Below are positions 8,983 through 17,473 of a stretch of 64,000 nt of DNA, one piece after another (position 1 is the first letter of the stretch; each line of letters starts with the position of its first letter). Origin of the DNA: Candidatus Latescibacterota bacterium (GTDB taxonomy: Bacteria > Latescibacterota > UBA2968 > GCA-2709665). Position numbers and translations under genes: made by a program. Location: assembly GCA_021295655.1 (NCBI GenBank), contig JAGWBX010000008.1, positions 33,141 through 97,140 on the forward strand. The letters run 5' to 3'. The notes under the pieces are model-generated. The model made no database searches and was not told the DNA's origin. It saw nothing but the letters and a program-made list of their open reading frames with translations.

Positions 8983-9690
8983 CTACACGGACAACTCCGG
9001 TGTGATCAGGTCCGGCGTGAGGTGAGCCACGAGACTCAGATAACGGACCTGCACCCATCCCTTGCCATTGAAGTCCAGCCGGCTGATGGCCGTATTGGGA
9101 TTCTCGAAATAAATGCTGTCCGGCATTCCGGCGAACACGGCATGGAGCAGATCGTTGGCGAATCCGCCGTGGCACACCAGTCCGATCCGCTCCCCTGTGC
9201 CCGCGAATCGTTCGTGCAGTACCGATGCTACCCTTCTCGCCCGCGCGCGCCACTCCGATTTGACTTCAGGAGGGCGGTTCCACCAGCCCGCCTCCGTGAT
9301 CGTCTCGGGTATTACAAATCCCGGGAACCGCGCCTCGATCTCGCTCCGGGTGAGGCCCGGATACCCCACCTCTCCCCGATCGTCCCCTTCATCCAGCCAG
9401 ATCCCGCCCTCTTCGTGAATGTCGATCCAGATTTCGGGCCGGATCCCCAGCGCCTTTCCTGCGGGCGCCGCGGTCTGCATTGCCCGCAGCATCGGGCTCG
9501 AAAACAGCCGGTCGAATCGAAATCCGGGGCGGATTCCGTCTGCCCCGCCCGCGTCCGAGGCCAGATACCGGGCAAGCTGATTTGCCTGCGCTTCGCCGAT
9601 TCCTGTCAATGGCGGATCGCACACCCGTTGACCGTCGCCTCCTGACGCGTTGTTCGACGACTGCCCATGCCGGATGATGTAGAGTTCCAT
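8983..9690 (-). CDS. Histidine phosphatase family protein (phosphoglycerate mutase-like)
   Basis: A 235-residue branch 1 histidine phosphatase. The phospho-acceptor motif IIRHGQSSNN is at residues 5-14. FSSPMLRAMQTA supplies the second conserved arginine, a glutamate-rich segment (DIHEEGGIWLDEG) follows, and LVCHGGFAND holds the second catalytic histidine. Members act as phosphatases or phosphoglycerate mutases; this one is longer than cofactor phosphatases such as CobC and has an insert between residues 100 and 150. The ATG has AAGGGA five bases upstream. It is alone between the MITE-like element and the lipoprotein gene. Specific substrate unknown. Confidence 0.88.
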   Translation of the reverse strand: MELYIIRHGQSSNNASGGDGQRVCDPPLTGIGEAQANQLARYLASDAGGADGIRPGFRFDRLFSSPMLRAMQTAAPAGKALGIRPEIWIDIHEEGGIWLDEGDDRGEVGYPGLTRSEIEARFPGFVIPETITEAGWWNRPPEVKSEWRARARRVASVLHERFAGTGERIGLVCHGGFANDLLHAVFAGMPDSIYFENPNTAISRLDFNGKGWVQVRYLSLVAHLTPDLITPELSV

Positions 9691-9800
9691 TTATTCCCTT
9701 CCGGGCGAAAAAAAGCCCGGCAACGGCGCCGGAGTGGGAATCCTTATACGGAAGGACGGATGATACCACATTCGGTAAGGGCAATCAAGCCATTTCTGGC

Positions 9801-10196
9801 CTAATCGGATACGGGATCGAACGTAGCCACGTTCCGGAGTCCGCCAACGCTTTCCCTGGCTTCGAATTCCACGGTCAACGTCACGCGCCGCACCGCGCCG
9901 GGTTCCATATCTCCTTCCAGTCGCTTCGATGCCTGTCCTACCGTATCATTCTGATCGTCCACCAGCCGCCAGGTCAGCACAAACGGTTCGTCGATAGGAA
10001 CGTCTCCAACGTGGACCACGTCCGCGTCAATCCGCACCGCGACAATCCGGGGCGGGTCGCCCTGATCGTACACCGGTTGCGCGGCCAGATTCGTTATGGA
10101 CAGCATATTCGACAGTTCTTCGGCCTGCAAACCCTTTGGATTTCTCCCGCACCCCGCCATTACAGCCAAAACAGCAAGACATATCGCCATTCGCAT
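9801..10196 (-). CDS. Small putative lipoprotein
   Basis: A 131-residue protein beginning MRMAICLAVLAVMAGCGRN: a short positive start, a hydrophobic stretch and a lipobox-like MAGC, so the mature protein would start at Cys16 and be lipid-anchored. The rest is beta-strand-like with no motif I recognise. I place the start at 10196 and not at 10310 as in the ORF track, because the longer form runs through uppP and hides the signal peptide; AAGGGA lies upstream of the chosen ATG. It starts 12 bases after the uppP stop and is probably co-transcribed. Function unknown. Confidence 0.7.
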   Translation of the reverse strand: MRMAICLAVLAVMAGCGRNPKGLQAEELSNMLSITNLAAQPVYDQGDPPRIVAVRIDADVVHVGDVPIDEPFVLTWRLVDDQNDTVGQASKRLEGDMEPGAVRRVTLTVEFEARESVGGLRNVATFDPVSD

Positions 10197-10207
10197 AAAG
10201 CGTCCCT

Positions 10208-11002
10208 TCACGAACCCAGCCAGAAGAATGTCAACGCCGTGAATCCAATTGCCCAGCAATAGTATGAAAACCGGTCCAGCCTGCCGCCCCGCAGCAGGGC
10301 GAACAGCCATCGGATCGCAACCGCACCTGAAACGAACGCGGCAACCAGACCGATCAACAGGGGTGCGACGACGTTCCAGTCGGGCGGATCCGCAATCAGG
10401 TCGCCCGCCTTTAATGCGGTTGCGCCGAGAATCACGGGAATCGAGAGCAGGAACGAAAAGGACGCCGCCTCCCTGCCGTCAACGCCGCGCCACAACCCCG
10501 CGCAGATCGTCATACCGGAGCGTGAGATCCCGGGCAGTATCGCAAGCGCCTGCGCAAGCCCGATCAGCAGCGCGTCGCCGAACCCGATTTCCTCCCGGCG
10601 CCCCGTAACGAATCGGGTGCTCCACAACACGATTCCCGTTGCGACGAGGCATCCCGCCGCCGCGGCGGGACTCTGGAACGCCAGTGTCAGATAGTCCTCA
10701 AAAAAAAAGCCGATGGCACCGGCCGGTATTGTGCCGACCAGCAGCAGCACCACCATTCGCCAGGACGCGGGGTCCCGCCGGACACAGCCTGTTGCCAGTC
10801 CCCTTATCCGGCCTCCAAGTACCGTGAGTACGGCAAGCAACGTGCCGAAGTGGACGATTACCTCGAACACCAGGTCGCCCGGCTGCAGGCCCAGCAACGC
10901 CTGCCCCAGCACGAGATGCCCGGAACTGCTCACCGGCAGGAACTCGGACAATCCCTGCACCAGTCCGAGAAGGACTGCCTCATGGACCGTCACTTCGATC
11001 AC
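10208..11002 (-). CDS. uppP: Undecaprenyl-diphosphatase (BacA/UppP)
   Basis: An integral membrane enzyme that converts undecaprenyl diphosphate to the monophosphate, recycling the lipid carrier for peptidoglycan and other envelope polymers. Both family motifs are present: GLSEFLPVSSSGHLVLG near residue 18 and LPGISRSGMTICAGL near residue 155. About eight hydrophobic segments are visible and the length (264 aa) is typical. The listed start is GTG at 11002, but GGAG is only two bases away from it; GTG three codons later (10993) has better spacing. Followed by the small lipoprotein gene. Confidence 0.95.
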   Translation of the reverse strand: MIEVTVHEAVLLGLVQGLSEFLPVSSSGHLVLGQALLGLQPGDLVFEVIVHFGTLLAVLTVLGGRIRGLATGCVRRDPASWRMVVLLLVGTIPAGAIGFFFEDYLTLAFQSPAAAAGCLVATGIVLWSTRFVTGRREEIGFGDALLIGLAQALAILPGISRSGMTICAGLWRGVDGREAASFSFLLSIPVILGATALKAGDLIADPPDWNVVAPLLIGLVAAFVSGAVAIRWLFALLRGGRLDRFSYYCWAIGFTALTFFWLGS

Positions 11003-11337
11003 TCTCCGATCACGACGATGGACGACGTTGCGCTGAATAAGTCACAATAAAAATAAGCCTTAACGGCCCTTCCGGCAAACAGAAACGTCCCGCTACGGAG
11101 ACAGGAGATCCCTTGTCAGCCTGGCGCCTGCCTGTGCCGGACACGGCAGACAGGGCCTCCTCTGGATGACAGTCCGAGCCGACGGATGGCCGACACACTT
11201 CGACAACGGCTACCGCAAAGCATGTCATTCTGAGCGGAGCGAAGAATCTCCCGTCTTCTCGGCCTGAGGAAGCCTTCACCAGCCCGTATGCGCGGACGCG
11301 TGGTTTCCCTTGCGGCATCCTCAGGATGACAGGTTTA
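11003..11337. repeat. Gene-free stretch containing a TTCTTCGCTCCGCTCAGAATGACA-type repeat
   Basis: No gene is visible. Roughly 11150-11336 contains phrases of a dispersed repeat seen in many environmental genomes: GTCATTCTGAGCGGAGCGAA, then CATCCTCAGGATGACAGG and an earlier TCTGGATGACAG. The right end runs straight into the truncated HAD gene at about 11345. I recognise the phrase from general knowledge and did not search for it. Confidence 0.5.
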
Positions 11338-11547
11338 TCACACGTGGGCAGGCAGGCGAACCATGGAGGCGATACTGCGTGCGCCGGCCACGGTAAAGAG
11401 CAGCCCCTGATCCAACATGGCATTGAGGGTATCCTTGCTATACTGTGACAGCGACGTATCGTTGCCCAACAGCGTGCCGTCCAGATCGGAGACGTAGAGG
11501 GTGGAAACGTCGGGCTTCAAGATATCTCCCTCCGCGTCATCACCCAT
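11338..11547 (-). pseudogene. Truncated Cof-type HAD hydrolase (N-terminal fragment)
   Basis: Only the first section of a Cof-like phosphatase remains: TLYVSDLDGTLLGND (motif I) and LLFTVAGARSIASM (motif II). A normal protein would continue for more than 200 residues with a cap and GDGxND motif; here the frame leaves the family after SIASM, reads VRLPAHV and stops at the edge of the repeat stretch. The likely original start is the ATG at 11547, although the open frame extends to 11619. It is divergent from the NUDIX gene. Probably broken by insertion or deletion at the repeat boundary. Confidence 0.75.
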
Positions 11548-11722
11548 ACCGGTCGCAACCGGACTAATCACGACCAAGACGATGTTACGTAGTAATCGGT
11601 CATGCAAGACCGCGTTCAACCAGTTTGGTCTAAGTGACGTTCTGCATCGAAGAGGTCCAATATGTCGGCTTCTCGCGGAATGCGAGCCTCAGACCATACG
11701 CCCTTCCCTTGACAATCGATCA

Positions 11723-11751
11723 TTGACTCGAAATTCAATGAATGATAATTT
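11723..11751 (+). promoter_or_regulatory. Predicted promoter of the NUDIX gene
   Basis: TTGACT, a 17-base spacer and TAATTT, in AT-rich sequence 85 bases before the NUDIX start codon. A second TTGACA lies nine bases upstream of the first. Confidence 0.45.
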
Positions 11752-11835
11752 GTGCATTTCGCGCCGAAGCCTTACTGTGAGTCTTCAAATGTACCCTTGA
11801 ATTAAGGCGCGTCTGTCAGCTCGGAGTCTATTGAA

Positions 11836-12327
11836 ATGATTGAACCACTGTTTCGCAAGTGCCTTTTCCCTCTCGCGAGGGCCTATTGGAGGACGTTTCG
11901 CCCAAGGACGTTTGGTGTAAAGGGCGTTGTTCCAGGGCCTAATGACGATCGGCAAGTCCTGCTGATCCGAAACACATACGGCGACCTGGCGCTCTGGAAT
12001 CTTGCCGGCGGGGGCTACCGCCCGTAGCGGGAAGCGCCCGAAAACGCAATTGCACGGGAAATCAGAGAAGAACTGTCTCTCACGACATACAAAACGGAAA
12101 GATTGGGCGAGTACCGGACGAATGCGGAAGGAAAGCGTGACACAGTGACCATATTTCTCTGCCGGATAACTTCAGATCACGTGAACGCCAATTCCGAAAT
12201 CGCCGAAGTCAGATGGGTTTCGGTGGATGATCTGGAACGCCTTCGAAACATCGCCAGAGTAGCCCTCCATGGCATTGAACTTTATACTCAGTCGCTCAAT
12301 CAACAACAGGGAGACTGTCAAAGATAG
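11836..12327 (+). pseudogene. NUDIX hydrolase gene interrupted by an in-frame TAG inside the Nudix box
   Basis: Two ORFs, 11836-12027 and 12103-12327, lie in the same frame separated by one TAG at 12025-12027. Joined, they give a 162-residue NUDIX protein. The Nudix box reads G-YRP*R-E-APENAIA-REIREEL, which matches G-x5-E-x7-R-E-U-x-E-E exactly, with the stop at the fourth variable position. The catalytic REIREE is intact, and downstream AEVRWVSVDDLERL is typical of the family. Sense codons one base from TAG include TGG, CAG, AAG and GAG. It could be a recent nonsense mutation, an assembly error or a readthrough site. Codon use and GC are lower than in the neighbours. Confidence 0.8.
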
Positions 12328-12844
12328 GGGCTATCGATCCGGCGAGGCGATTCTTGAGGCAGGTTTGCGGCTCGAGAGTATATCGAAAGGCTCTGGTCTG
12401 AATAGGCTCGCCAGTTGCCAGTATGCGGTTCACGGATTCCTGAGAATTGTAAACGGATTCGCACCCATCGAGGAATTTTAATCCAATAAGAGACTGCCAG
12501 GCACGTTTTACGTGGCTTTTGCGCCAAAAGCGCATTGACATTTCGAATCTCTTGGCCGAATTACTGCGTTGCGCTCCCTCGCCGAATCCCCGGAGTCGAC
12601 TCGGTCGTGCGCCTTGTCTTCGGCCACGATGGCTCGGCCTCGCCTACAGAGCGACTTTATCAACGGACTGCTAAGGTTTGAAACGGCGTGGGTGATTTTG
12701 CCGGTATGGCAAGGTGTCGGGCAACCTGCCTGGCATCGCCAGCCGCCATTGTCGACTCCGAACAATCCAAGAGAGTCGAATTCCTGACGCGGTGTCCACA
12801 AATGCTGCCATCGGCAGGCGCCAACCACTGTATCCGTCGTTCAT
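12328..12844. other. Gene-free stretch with a degenerate repeat copy
   Basis: No convincing gene. A short hairpin GCTTTTG-CGC-CAAAAGC lies near 12518-12534, and 12551-12673 is a degenerate copy of the MITE-like element (listed separately). Open frames here (for example 12269-12481) overlap the NUDIX reading frame and show no family features. Confidence 0.5.
12551..12673. mobile_element. MITE-like element, degenerate copy 2
   Basis: Matches 8832-8974 over its inner and right parts (CTGCGTTGCGCTCCCT, GCGCCTTG, then GACTTTATCAACGGACTGCT), same orientation, but the left inverted repeat is missing and about 24 bases are inserted before the right end. It lies between the broken NUDIX gene and the P-loop kinase. 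Confidence 0.7.
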
Positions 12845-13405
12845 TCAAGAAGACCTCCCAAGTTTCGGCATCCGGCTTATAACATACTGTTTTACTTTCT
12901 CATACACGTGTTCCACATCTCCGCTGGCATCGACGTAGCGTACCTCCGGACGACTGAGGTCTTGAAGGTATTCCCAGATTTCGCGGACCTTCCGCTCATC
13001 CCTGAAGTATGCCGGAGGGGCGTACATACCGGGCATTGCCCTGTGCCGCGCCTCGAGCCGCTCCTTACACTTTGCATGGGAACAACGGAGAATGACGGGC
13101 AGGAACAAAGTCTGCGGATGCCGTTTCAGAATTGCGTCCAATTGCCGCCAATGGAATTCCCATCCCAGTGACATATCCAGCACAACCGAAGCCCCGGATT
13201 CAACGAACTCCTCGCAAAGGCGGAAGAGTACGTCGTAGGCGATCCGGTACGTGTCAACCTCGCCGTCCTTGATTCCCCGCGAGCCATCGATCGTTCGGCC
13301 GATGGTATCCGAACTCAGGCAGGGAAGATTGAACGCTCTGGAAAGTCTCCTGCATATTGTCGTCTTCCCGGCGCCAGGGAATCCGCCTATTGCAATCAGT
13401 GCCAT
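12845..13405 (-). CDS. P-loop AAA-type ATP-binding protein (small kinase-like)
   Basis: A 186-residue P-loop protein of the AAA_33/zeta-toxin-like kinase group. Walker A is GGFPGAGKTT at residues 7-16, a Walker B-like strand is VVLDMSLGW near residue 78, and an arginine-rich lid region (KCKERLEARHRAMPG) follows. Such proteins phosphorylate small molecules or nucleosides; some are antibiotic or sugar kinases. No partner antitoxin is adjacent, so I do not call it a toxin. It stands alone on the minus strand in the low-GC decayed region. The ribosome site before the ATG is weak. Confidence 0.75.
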   Translation of the reverse strand: MALIAIGGFPGAGKTTICRRLSRAFNLPCLSSDTIGRTIDGSRGIKDGEVDTYRIAYDVLFRLCEEFVESGASVVLDMSLGWEFHWRQLDAILKRHPQTLFLPVILRCSHAKCKERLEARHRAMPGMYAPPAYFRDERKVREIWEYLQDLSRPEVRYVDASGDVEHVYEKVKQYVISRMPKLGRSS

Positions 13406-13480
13406 CCGATGTTCTCAGGCCGGGAGGTGAGGCGCTGAATTCGATTCAGGAACCGCGTGGTGCGGCAGTTTATTCTGAGT

Positions 13481-14611
13481 CTAATCCAGCTCCACCTTGA
13501 ACAGGAAACTCGCGCGAAAGTGGTTGTCCGATTCAGCCACGATGAACGTCTTTGCATCCACCATGCACATATGGTGCGCCAGCCAGCAACGCGTCCCGTC
13601 CCGCGTATCCTGAATGGGACCCAGGTTATTAAACAGCCCAGTCTCGCGGTCGTACGTAAAGAAGTGTGTATCGTAGTCTCCCCCGCTGACCCCGTAGATC
13701 AGCCCGTCCGGCCCCTCGATCAACCCCTTCATGCGCGGCGCGACAAAGGGTTTTCCCAGATATGTCGCCGTAACCTCCGGACCCCGGTGATCCACCCGCA
13801 CCAGCGCCCCCGCGGCGGTTCCGACGTACAGCGTCCCGTCGGCCGTCAACAGCGCCGTGTCCATCTGATTCGACCCCTTATTTCCCGGCGATACGTCAGG
13901 CAGGTCCACGTTCGTAAAATCGATCTCATCCCGGTCAGGATCGTATCGCAACAGTGGATAGCGTCCCGCCCACTGCATGAGTTCGTACGTGTGCCAGGCG
14001 CCTCCGTCCGCGTCCAGTGCAAGATGCTCGGTGGACACGTCGCCCAGCATGGTCAGCACACGCGCGCTGTCGCTTCCGATATCGTATCGAAACATCTTTC
14101 TCCCGGGAAACGTATCCCCGTAGATGATGCCCCGCCGGCGGTCCATTACGAACCCCTGAACGTAGTCGTGCTCGATCGGGATGCACAGGAACTCGTACTC
14201 TCCGGTCCGGGGGTCATATCGGAAAATCGGACCGCCCGTGGCCTTCGGCCAGATATCCGCGTCTCCCAGCGTGGCTACGCCGGCGTACACCCGCCCCTCG
14301 TCGTCCACCTCCAGCCCCTGGTGGATCTTGCTGCCGTACCGGTCCCGTTCACCGGGATAATTCAATGACGTCCATGAATCCGTCGCGGGGTCGAACGTGT
14401 AGAAGATATCCCTGTCCAGCGCGGTCAGACCCACGTAGACGAGACCGTCGGTCGGGTTGTAGCAGATGCACGTGGGGGAAATCCACTTCTTACCGAAGTC
14501 TTCGTCCTCAATCCAGTCCTCGCTCGCCTTCCACTTCGTAAAGTGCGTCCACTTTTCCATGCTGATTTCGCATTCCCGAAGCCGATGGGCGGTGATTCTT
14601 TCAATCTTCAT
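13481..14611 (-). CDS. Beta-propeller protein of unknown function
   Basis: A 376-residue protein with repeated blade-like units (for example LVYVGLTALDRDIFYTFDPA, RVYAGVATLGDADIW, IIYGDTFPGRKMFRYDIGS, TLYVGTAAGALVRVD), each pairing a short strand with an aromatic/Asp turn. This is the look of a six- or seven-bladed propeller related to SMP-30/YncE/kelch-like proteins. There is no signal peptide, so it is predicted to be cytoplasmic. No catalytic motif could be assigned. It has a GGGGA ribosome site and is the last gene in the leftward 13.5-20.8 kb block, 61 bases after the cyclase-like gene. A lactonase-type or sugar-binding role is only a guess. Confidence 0.65.
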   Translation of the reverse strand: MKIERITAHRLRECEISMEKWTHFTKWKASEDWIEDEDFGKKWISPTCICYNPTDGLVYVGLTALDRDIFYTFDPATDSWTSLNYPGERDRYGSKIHQGLEVDDEGRVYAGVATLGDADIWPKATGGPIFRYDPRTGEYEFLCIPIEHDYVQGFVMDRRRGIIYGDTFPGRKMFRYDIGSDSARVLTMLGDVSTEHLALDADGGAWHTYELMQWAGRYPLLRYDPDRDEIDFTNVDLPDVSPGNKGSNQMDTALLTADGTLYVGTAAGALVRVDHRGPEVTATYLGKPFVAPRMKGLIEGPDGLIYGVSGGDYDTHFFTYDRETGLFNNLGPIQDTRDGTRCWLAHHMCMVDAKTFIVAESDNHFRASFLFKVELD

Positions 14612-14672
14612 GGCATTCCCCTCGAGTGTCGACCCTGATTCGCATGTATGCGCCTTCCCGATTTCCGAAAAA

Positions 14673-15443
14673 TCAGTCGGTTTCTGTCCTTCGCGAAGGA
14701 AGGACGGCGATCAGCCGGCAGGGCGCCGCGCACGCGCCTCTGATTTTCATCGGAAGGGCGATCAACCGGATGCGGGGAGCGTTGATCTCCGCCACGTTCA
14801 GCAGCGAACCGATCACCAGAACGCCGGACCTCATCAGCATGGGCCAGAAACTCGGTTCTTCCTCACCGTCGTGCCAACTCGCCATGTCCGACGCGAGGAT
14901 TGAAGGTCCGCGACTCACCGCCCAGTCGATCGCGTCGTAGCTGAAATGCGGCGTGAGGTCGCAGCGAACGTCGTTGTTCTCAAACCGGCTGTAACCGGTA
15001 GCCACCAGGATTGCGTCTCCGGGATGGATGGTCTCGCCAAGATCCGCAAGTGCGCCATCCAGATCGGCGGCAGTCACCTTCTCATCCTTCCCTCTGGGAA
15101 TGTGCAGCACCACCGCGGATACGAACAGCCGTTCCAGGCCGACGTCGGCAATTGACTCCATCTCGGGGTACAGATGCGCTCCCGTTTCCAGATAATTGCC
15201 GGCTTGCACGCACATCCGGACCTCCTGCGTGTAGCTGCGGTACTCGCGACCCCGGCACAAGGCCTCCATTTCTTCGTCCAGTTCCCGCACCTGAAACGAC
15301 GGAAGCGTTCCCGTCATGTCCACCGGCATCCCGTTGAAATAATCGCAGGTCAGGTCGACCAGGCCGCCCATATCCCAGGTCTGATTCAACTCAACCGCGT
15401 GGGTTCCGCCACCACCCGGTTCCGTGTTTCTTTCCGCGTTCAT
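14673..15443 (-). CDS. Cyclase-family (kynurenine-formamidase-like) protein with altered metal site
   Basis: A 256-residue protein resembling the cyclase/kynurenine formamidase family: LVDLTCDYFNGMPVD at the start, and late strands VLVIGSLLNVAEINAPRIRLIALPMKI matching the usual C-terminal V-E-x-L-x-N-L-x-x-L/LP-x-K pattern. The metal motif HxGTHxDxPxH aligns with QAGNYLETGAH, so three of four ligand positions are changed (His to Gln, His to Tyr, Asp to Glu). It may bind metal differently or be inactive as a hydrolase. GGAGG precedes the ATG. It follows the DUF6785-like membrane protein gene by 33 bases and is likely co-transcribed. Confidence 0.75.
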   Translation of the reverse strand: MNAERNTEPGGGGTHAVELNQTWDMGGLVDLTCDYFNGMPVDMTGTLPSFQVRELDEEMEALCRGREYRSYTQEVRMCVQAGNYLETGAHLYPEMESIADVGLERLFVSAVVLHIPRGKDEKVTAADLDGALADLGETIHPGDAILVATGYSRFENNDVRCDLTPHFSYDAIDWAVSRGPSILASDMASWHDGEEEPSFWPMLMRSGVLVIGSLLNVAEINAPRIRLIALPMKIRGACAAPCRLIAVLPSRRTETD

Positions 15444-15476
15444 TTTTGTCCTCCGTTTTTTAGCCCGGTCTCAGCC

Positions 15477-17441
15477 TCACGCATAGGGAAAGAACGCATT
15501 CGAGACCGTCCCGGTAAAGTAGTCCACCGCAATCCAGAGCCCGGTACAAACGGCCTCCCCCAGGATAATCCCCATAAAGAACGGGCGGGTCGATCGGTAG
15601 AACCTGGCGCCTCCGAATCTCAAAACGAGGCTCTTGATTCCCCAGGCCAGAAAGACATTGATAAAGAAGTAATCCGTATATGCAATCGTGCTGACGGGGA
15701 GCGCGACAGGATGCAGGGGCCACCACACGAACCTGGCTCGCATCGTCGCCAGAAGGGCCGCAATGGCGCCCCCCAGACCCAGATACAGAATCCCTCTCGT
15801 GAAAATCGGACTCGGCTCCAGCATGCGCCGCCCAACGAAGGCATCGAAGGGGAGTCGCGCGTAGTCCAGAAAGTGCCGGTCCAGATTCAACCCGCCGTGC
15901 CCGTAGCCGAGCTTCAACGTCATCGTGCTTGCGGTGATCAGCCCCACCCCAAGCGCCAGACCCATTGCCCAGACCAGTCCCCGCCTCCGTGCAAATCGCC
16001 GTGCAAGAAAGAGCGCGCCGGCAGCACGGGGCATCAGCGTGCTCGTTCGCGTCATCGTCCAGGCGTAGCCGAATCCCAGCGTGACCAGTCCTGCCGGGCT
16101 GAAAGCCGAGGACCCGACCATACAGACGGCGAACTCGGCGGGATTGATGGGTGAGTACGCGGTGACGAAACCGGTCTCGCTCACAATCCGCGCCATTACC
16201 AGGAAGACGATGAAACAGGAGGCGAACAAGACCAGGATCACCGGCGGCGACATCCCGGCCTGGTAAAGCCAGCACCCCAGATACAACGCCCCACCGCCGA
16301 TCCCGATTACAGCGGCCCGGTAGGACATCACCTCGTTTGAATCGTCCGCCGCGGATGGTCTTCCCAGCACCTTCGCCGCGACCTGACGCAGGTGTTCACG
16401 CCCGATCCACAGGCTGTACGCGGCCAGGACCAGCATGTAACCCATGCCCATCAGGGCCAGGGATGCGTGACCCTGGGAACTGAACCGGCCCACCACGCCC
16501 GAAACATTGTAGCGCTCCGCACCCAGGATTGCCAGAACCCCTCTGACAATCTTGGAGATGACGTTGAACACCCAGATGCTCAGGCTCACGTCGGTATTGA
16601 CAAAATACGAGTATCCCAGAATAGCGAAGTGCAGCCTGAGGCGCAAGGGCGTCGTGCCGTTGAAGATCCAGATATCGTGGATGAGGCCGACCCGCGGGAC
16701 CGTGTGAAAATAGTGGTGCAGCGCGTTGATCGAACCGATCGCGAACGGAATCGCGAAACCCGCCCACATCAAGCGGCTCCTGAAGAGGCGTCCGACCCTG
16801 CCACTCCGGGTCTCGCTCAATTCCAGGGGCACCTGCATGATCGGAAACGCGAACCGTTCGTGGTCCTCCCACTGCTTCCGCAGGATTACCGCCAGGCAGA
16901 TCAGCACCCCGAGAAGCACCAGCAGAAACGCGCCCCAGCTGACGAGAGGCACGAGCCACGCCTCCCACGGCGGCGGAACCCCGTTGGGCAGCCCCTCGTA
17001 AAGGCCCCGGACGACCTCGGTGTCCCGCGGCGCGGTCCACGTGACGATATTGGGCAATACCGCCTCCAGGTCCCGCCGCTCGGGTGAAGCGTAATAGGTA
17101 ACGCCGGTAAGGTACGAGATCAGGTGTTTGACCATTTGCGAGACGGGCAGCAGAAACAGAAACATCACGTAAATGGCAAGCAGTTCGCCACGGCTCAGGG
17201 CAAACCGTTTCCGCAGCGCCGCGATCAGCGGATTGGCGAACAGTACCAGAAAGAACAGCAGCACCAGCGCGCCGCGGTCGATGAAATACGCGTTCAGCCA
17301 TCGGCCCTGGATCACCATGCGGTTGTAGGGCAGCACCAGTCCCAGAAACGCGCACAGGACAAGGCCGATCAGAAGGGCCCGGGGGGTCAGGCCGTCCCGC
17401 CCATCCCCATCGAGCGCGCGGAAACCGGGTTCGCGGTTCAT
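15477..17441 (-). CDS. DUF6785/DUF6784-like multi-spanning membrane protein
   Basis: A 654-residue inner-membrane protein with about 14 hydrophobic segments and cytosolic tails. Characteristic pieces are FALSRGELLAIYVMFLFLLP, a periplasmic-looking PPPWEAWLVPLVSWGAFL and ILRKQWEDHERFAFPIMQVP, which fit the DUF6785 family of uncharacterised permease-like proteins in uncultured bacteria. The ORF track starts 122 residues earlier, but that part overlaps the upstream glycosidase gene and is arginine-rich noise, so I use the ATG at 17441 (MNREPGFRALDGD). It lies 32 bases after the GH42-like gene. An importer for a sugar or oligosaccharide would fit, but no substrate is known. Confidence 0.75.
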   Translation of the reverse strand: MNREPGFRALDGDGRDGLTPRALLIGLVLCAFLGLVLPYNRMVIQGRWLNAYFIDRGALVLLFFLVLFANPLIAALRKRFALSRGELLAIYVMFLFLLPVSQMVKHLISYLTGVTYYASPERRDLEAVLPNIVTWTAPRDTEVVRGLYEGLPNGVPPPWEAWLVPLVSWGAFLLVLLGVLICLAVILRKQWEDHERFAFPIMQVPLELSETRSGRVGRLFRSRLMWAGFAIPFAIGSINALHHYFHTVPRVGLIHDIWIFNGTTPLRLRLHFAILGYSYFVNTDVSLSIWVFNVISKIVRGVLAILGAERYNVSGVVGRFSSQGHASLALMGMGYMLVLAAYSLWIGREHLRQVAAKVLGRPSAADDSNEVMSYRAAVIGIGGGALYLGCWLYQAGMSPPVILVLFASCFIVFLVMARIVSETGFVTAYSPINPAEFAVCMVGSSAFSPAGLVTLGFGYAWTMTRTSTLMPRAAGALFLARRFARRRGLVWAMGLALGVGLITASTMTLKLGYGHGGLNLDRHFLDYARLPFDAFVGRRMLEPSPIFTRGILYLGLGGAIAALLATMRARFVWWPLHPVALPVSTIAYTDYFFINVFLAWGIKSLVLRFGGARFYRSTRPFFMGIILGEAVCTGLWIAVDYFTGTVSNAFFPYA

Positions 17442-17473
17442 TCGGGGTCCAGTCCCTTCACTGCGTGAACGCG

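Noticed and set aside
12025-12027. TAG read as a sense codon in this organism
   Set aside because: TAG ends other intact genes here, for example the histidine phosphatase (8983-8985) and the ceramidase-like gene (3806-3808), so general recoding is unlikely.
12269-12481. ORF overlapping the end of the NUDIX pseudogene in another frame
   Set aside because: Shares bases with the NUDIX frame, and the part outside has no recognisable features.
12845-13405. Zeta-type toxin reading of the P-loop kinase
   Set aside because: The Walker motifs fit, but no epsilon-like antitoxin gene lies beside it, and the fold is equally typical of metabolic kinases.
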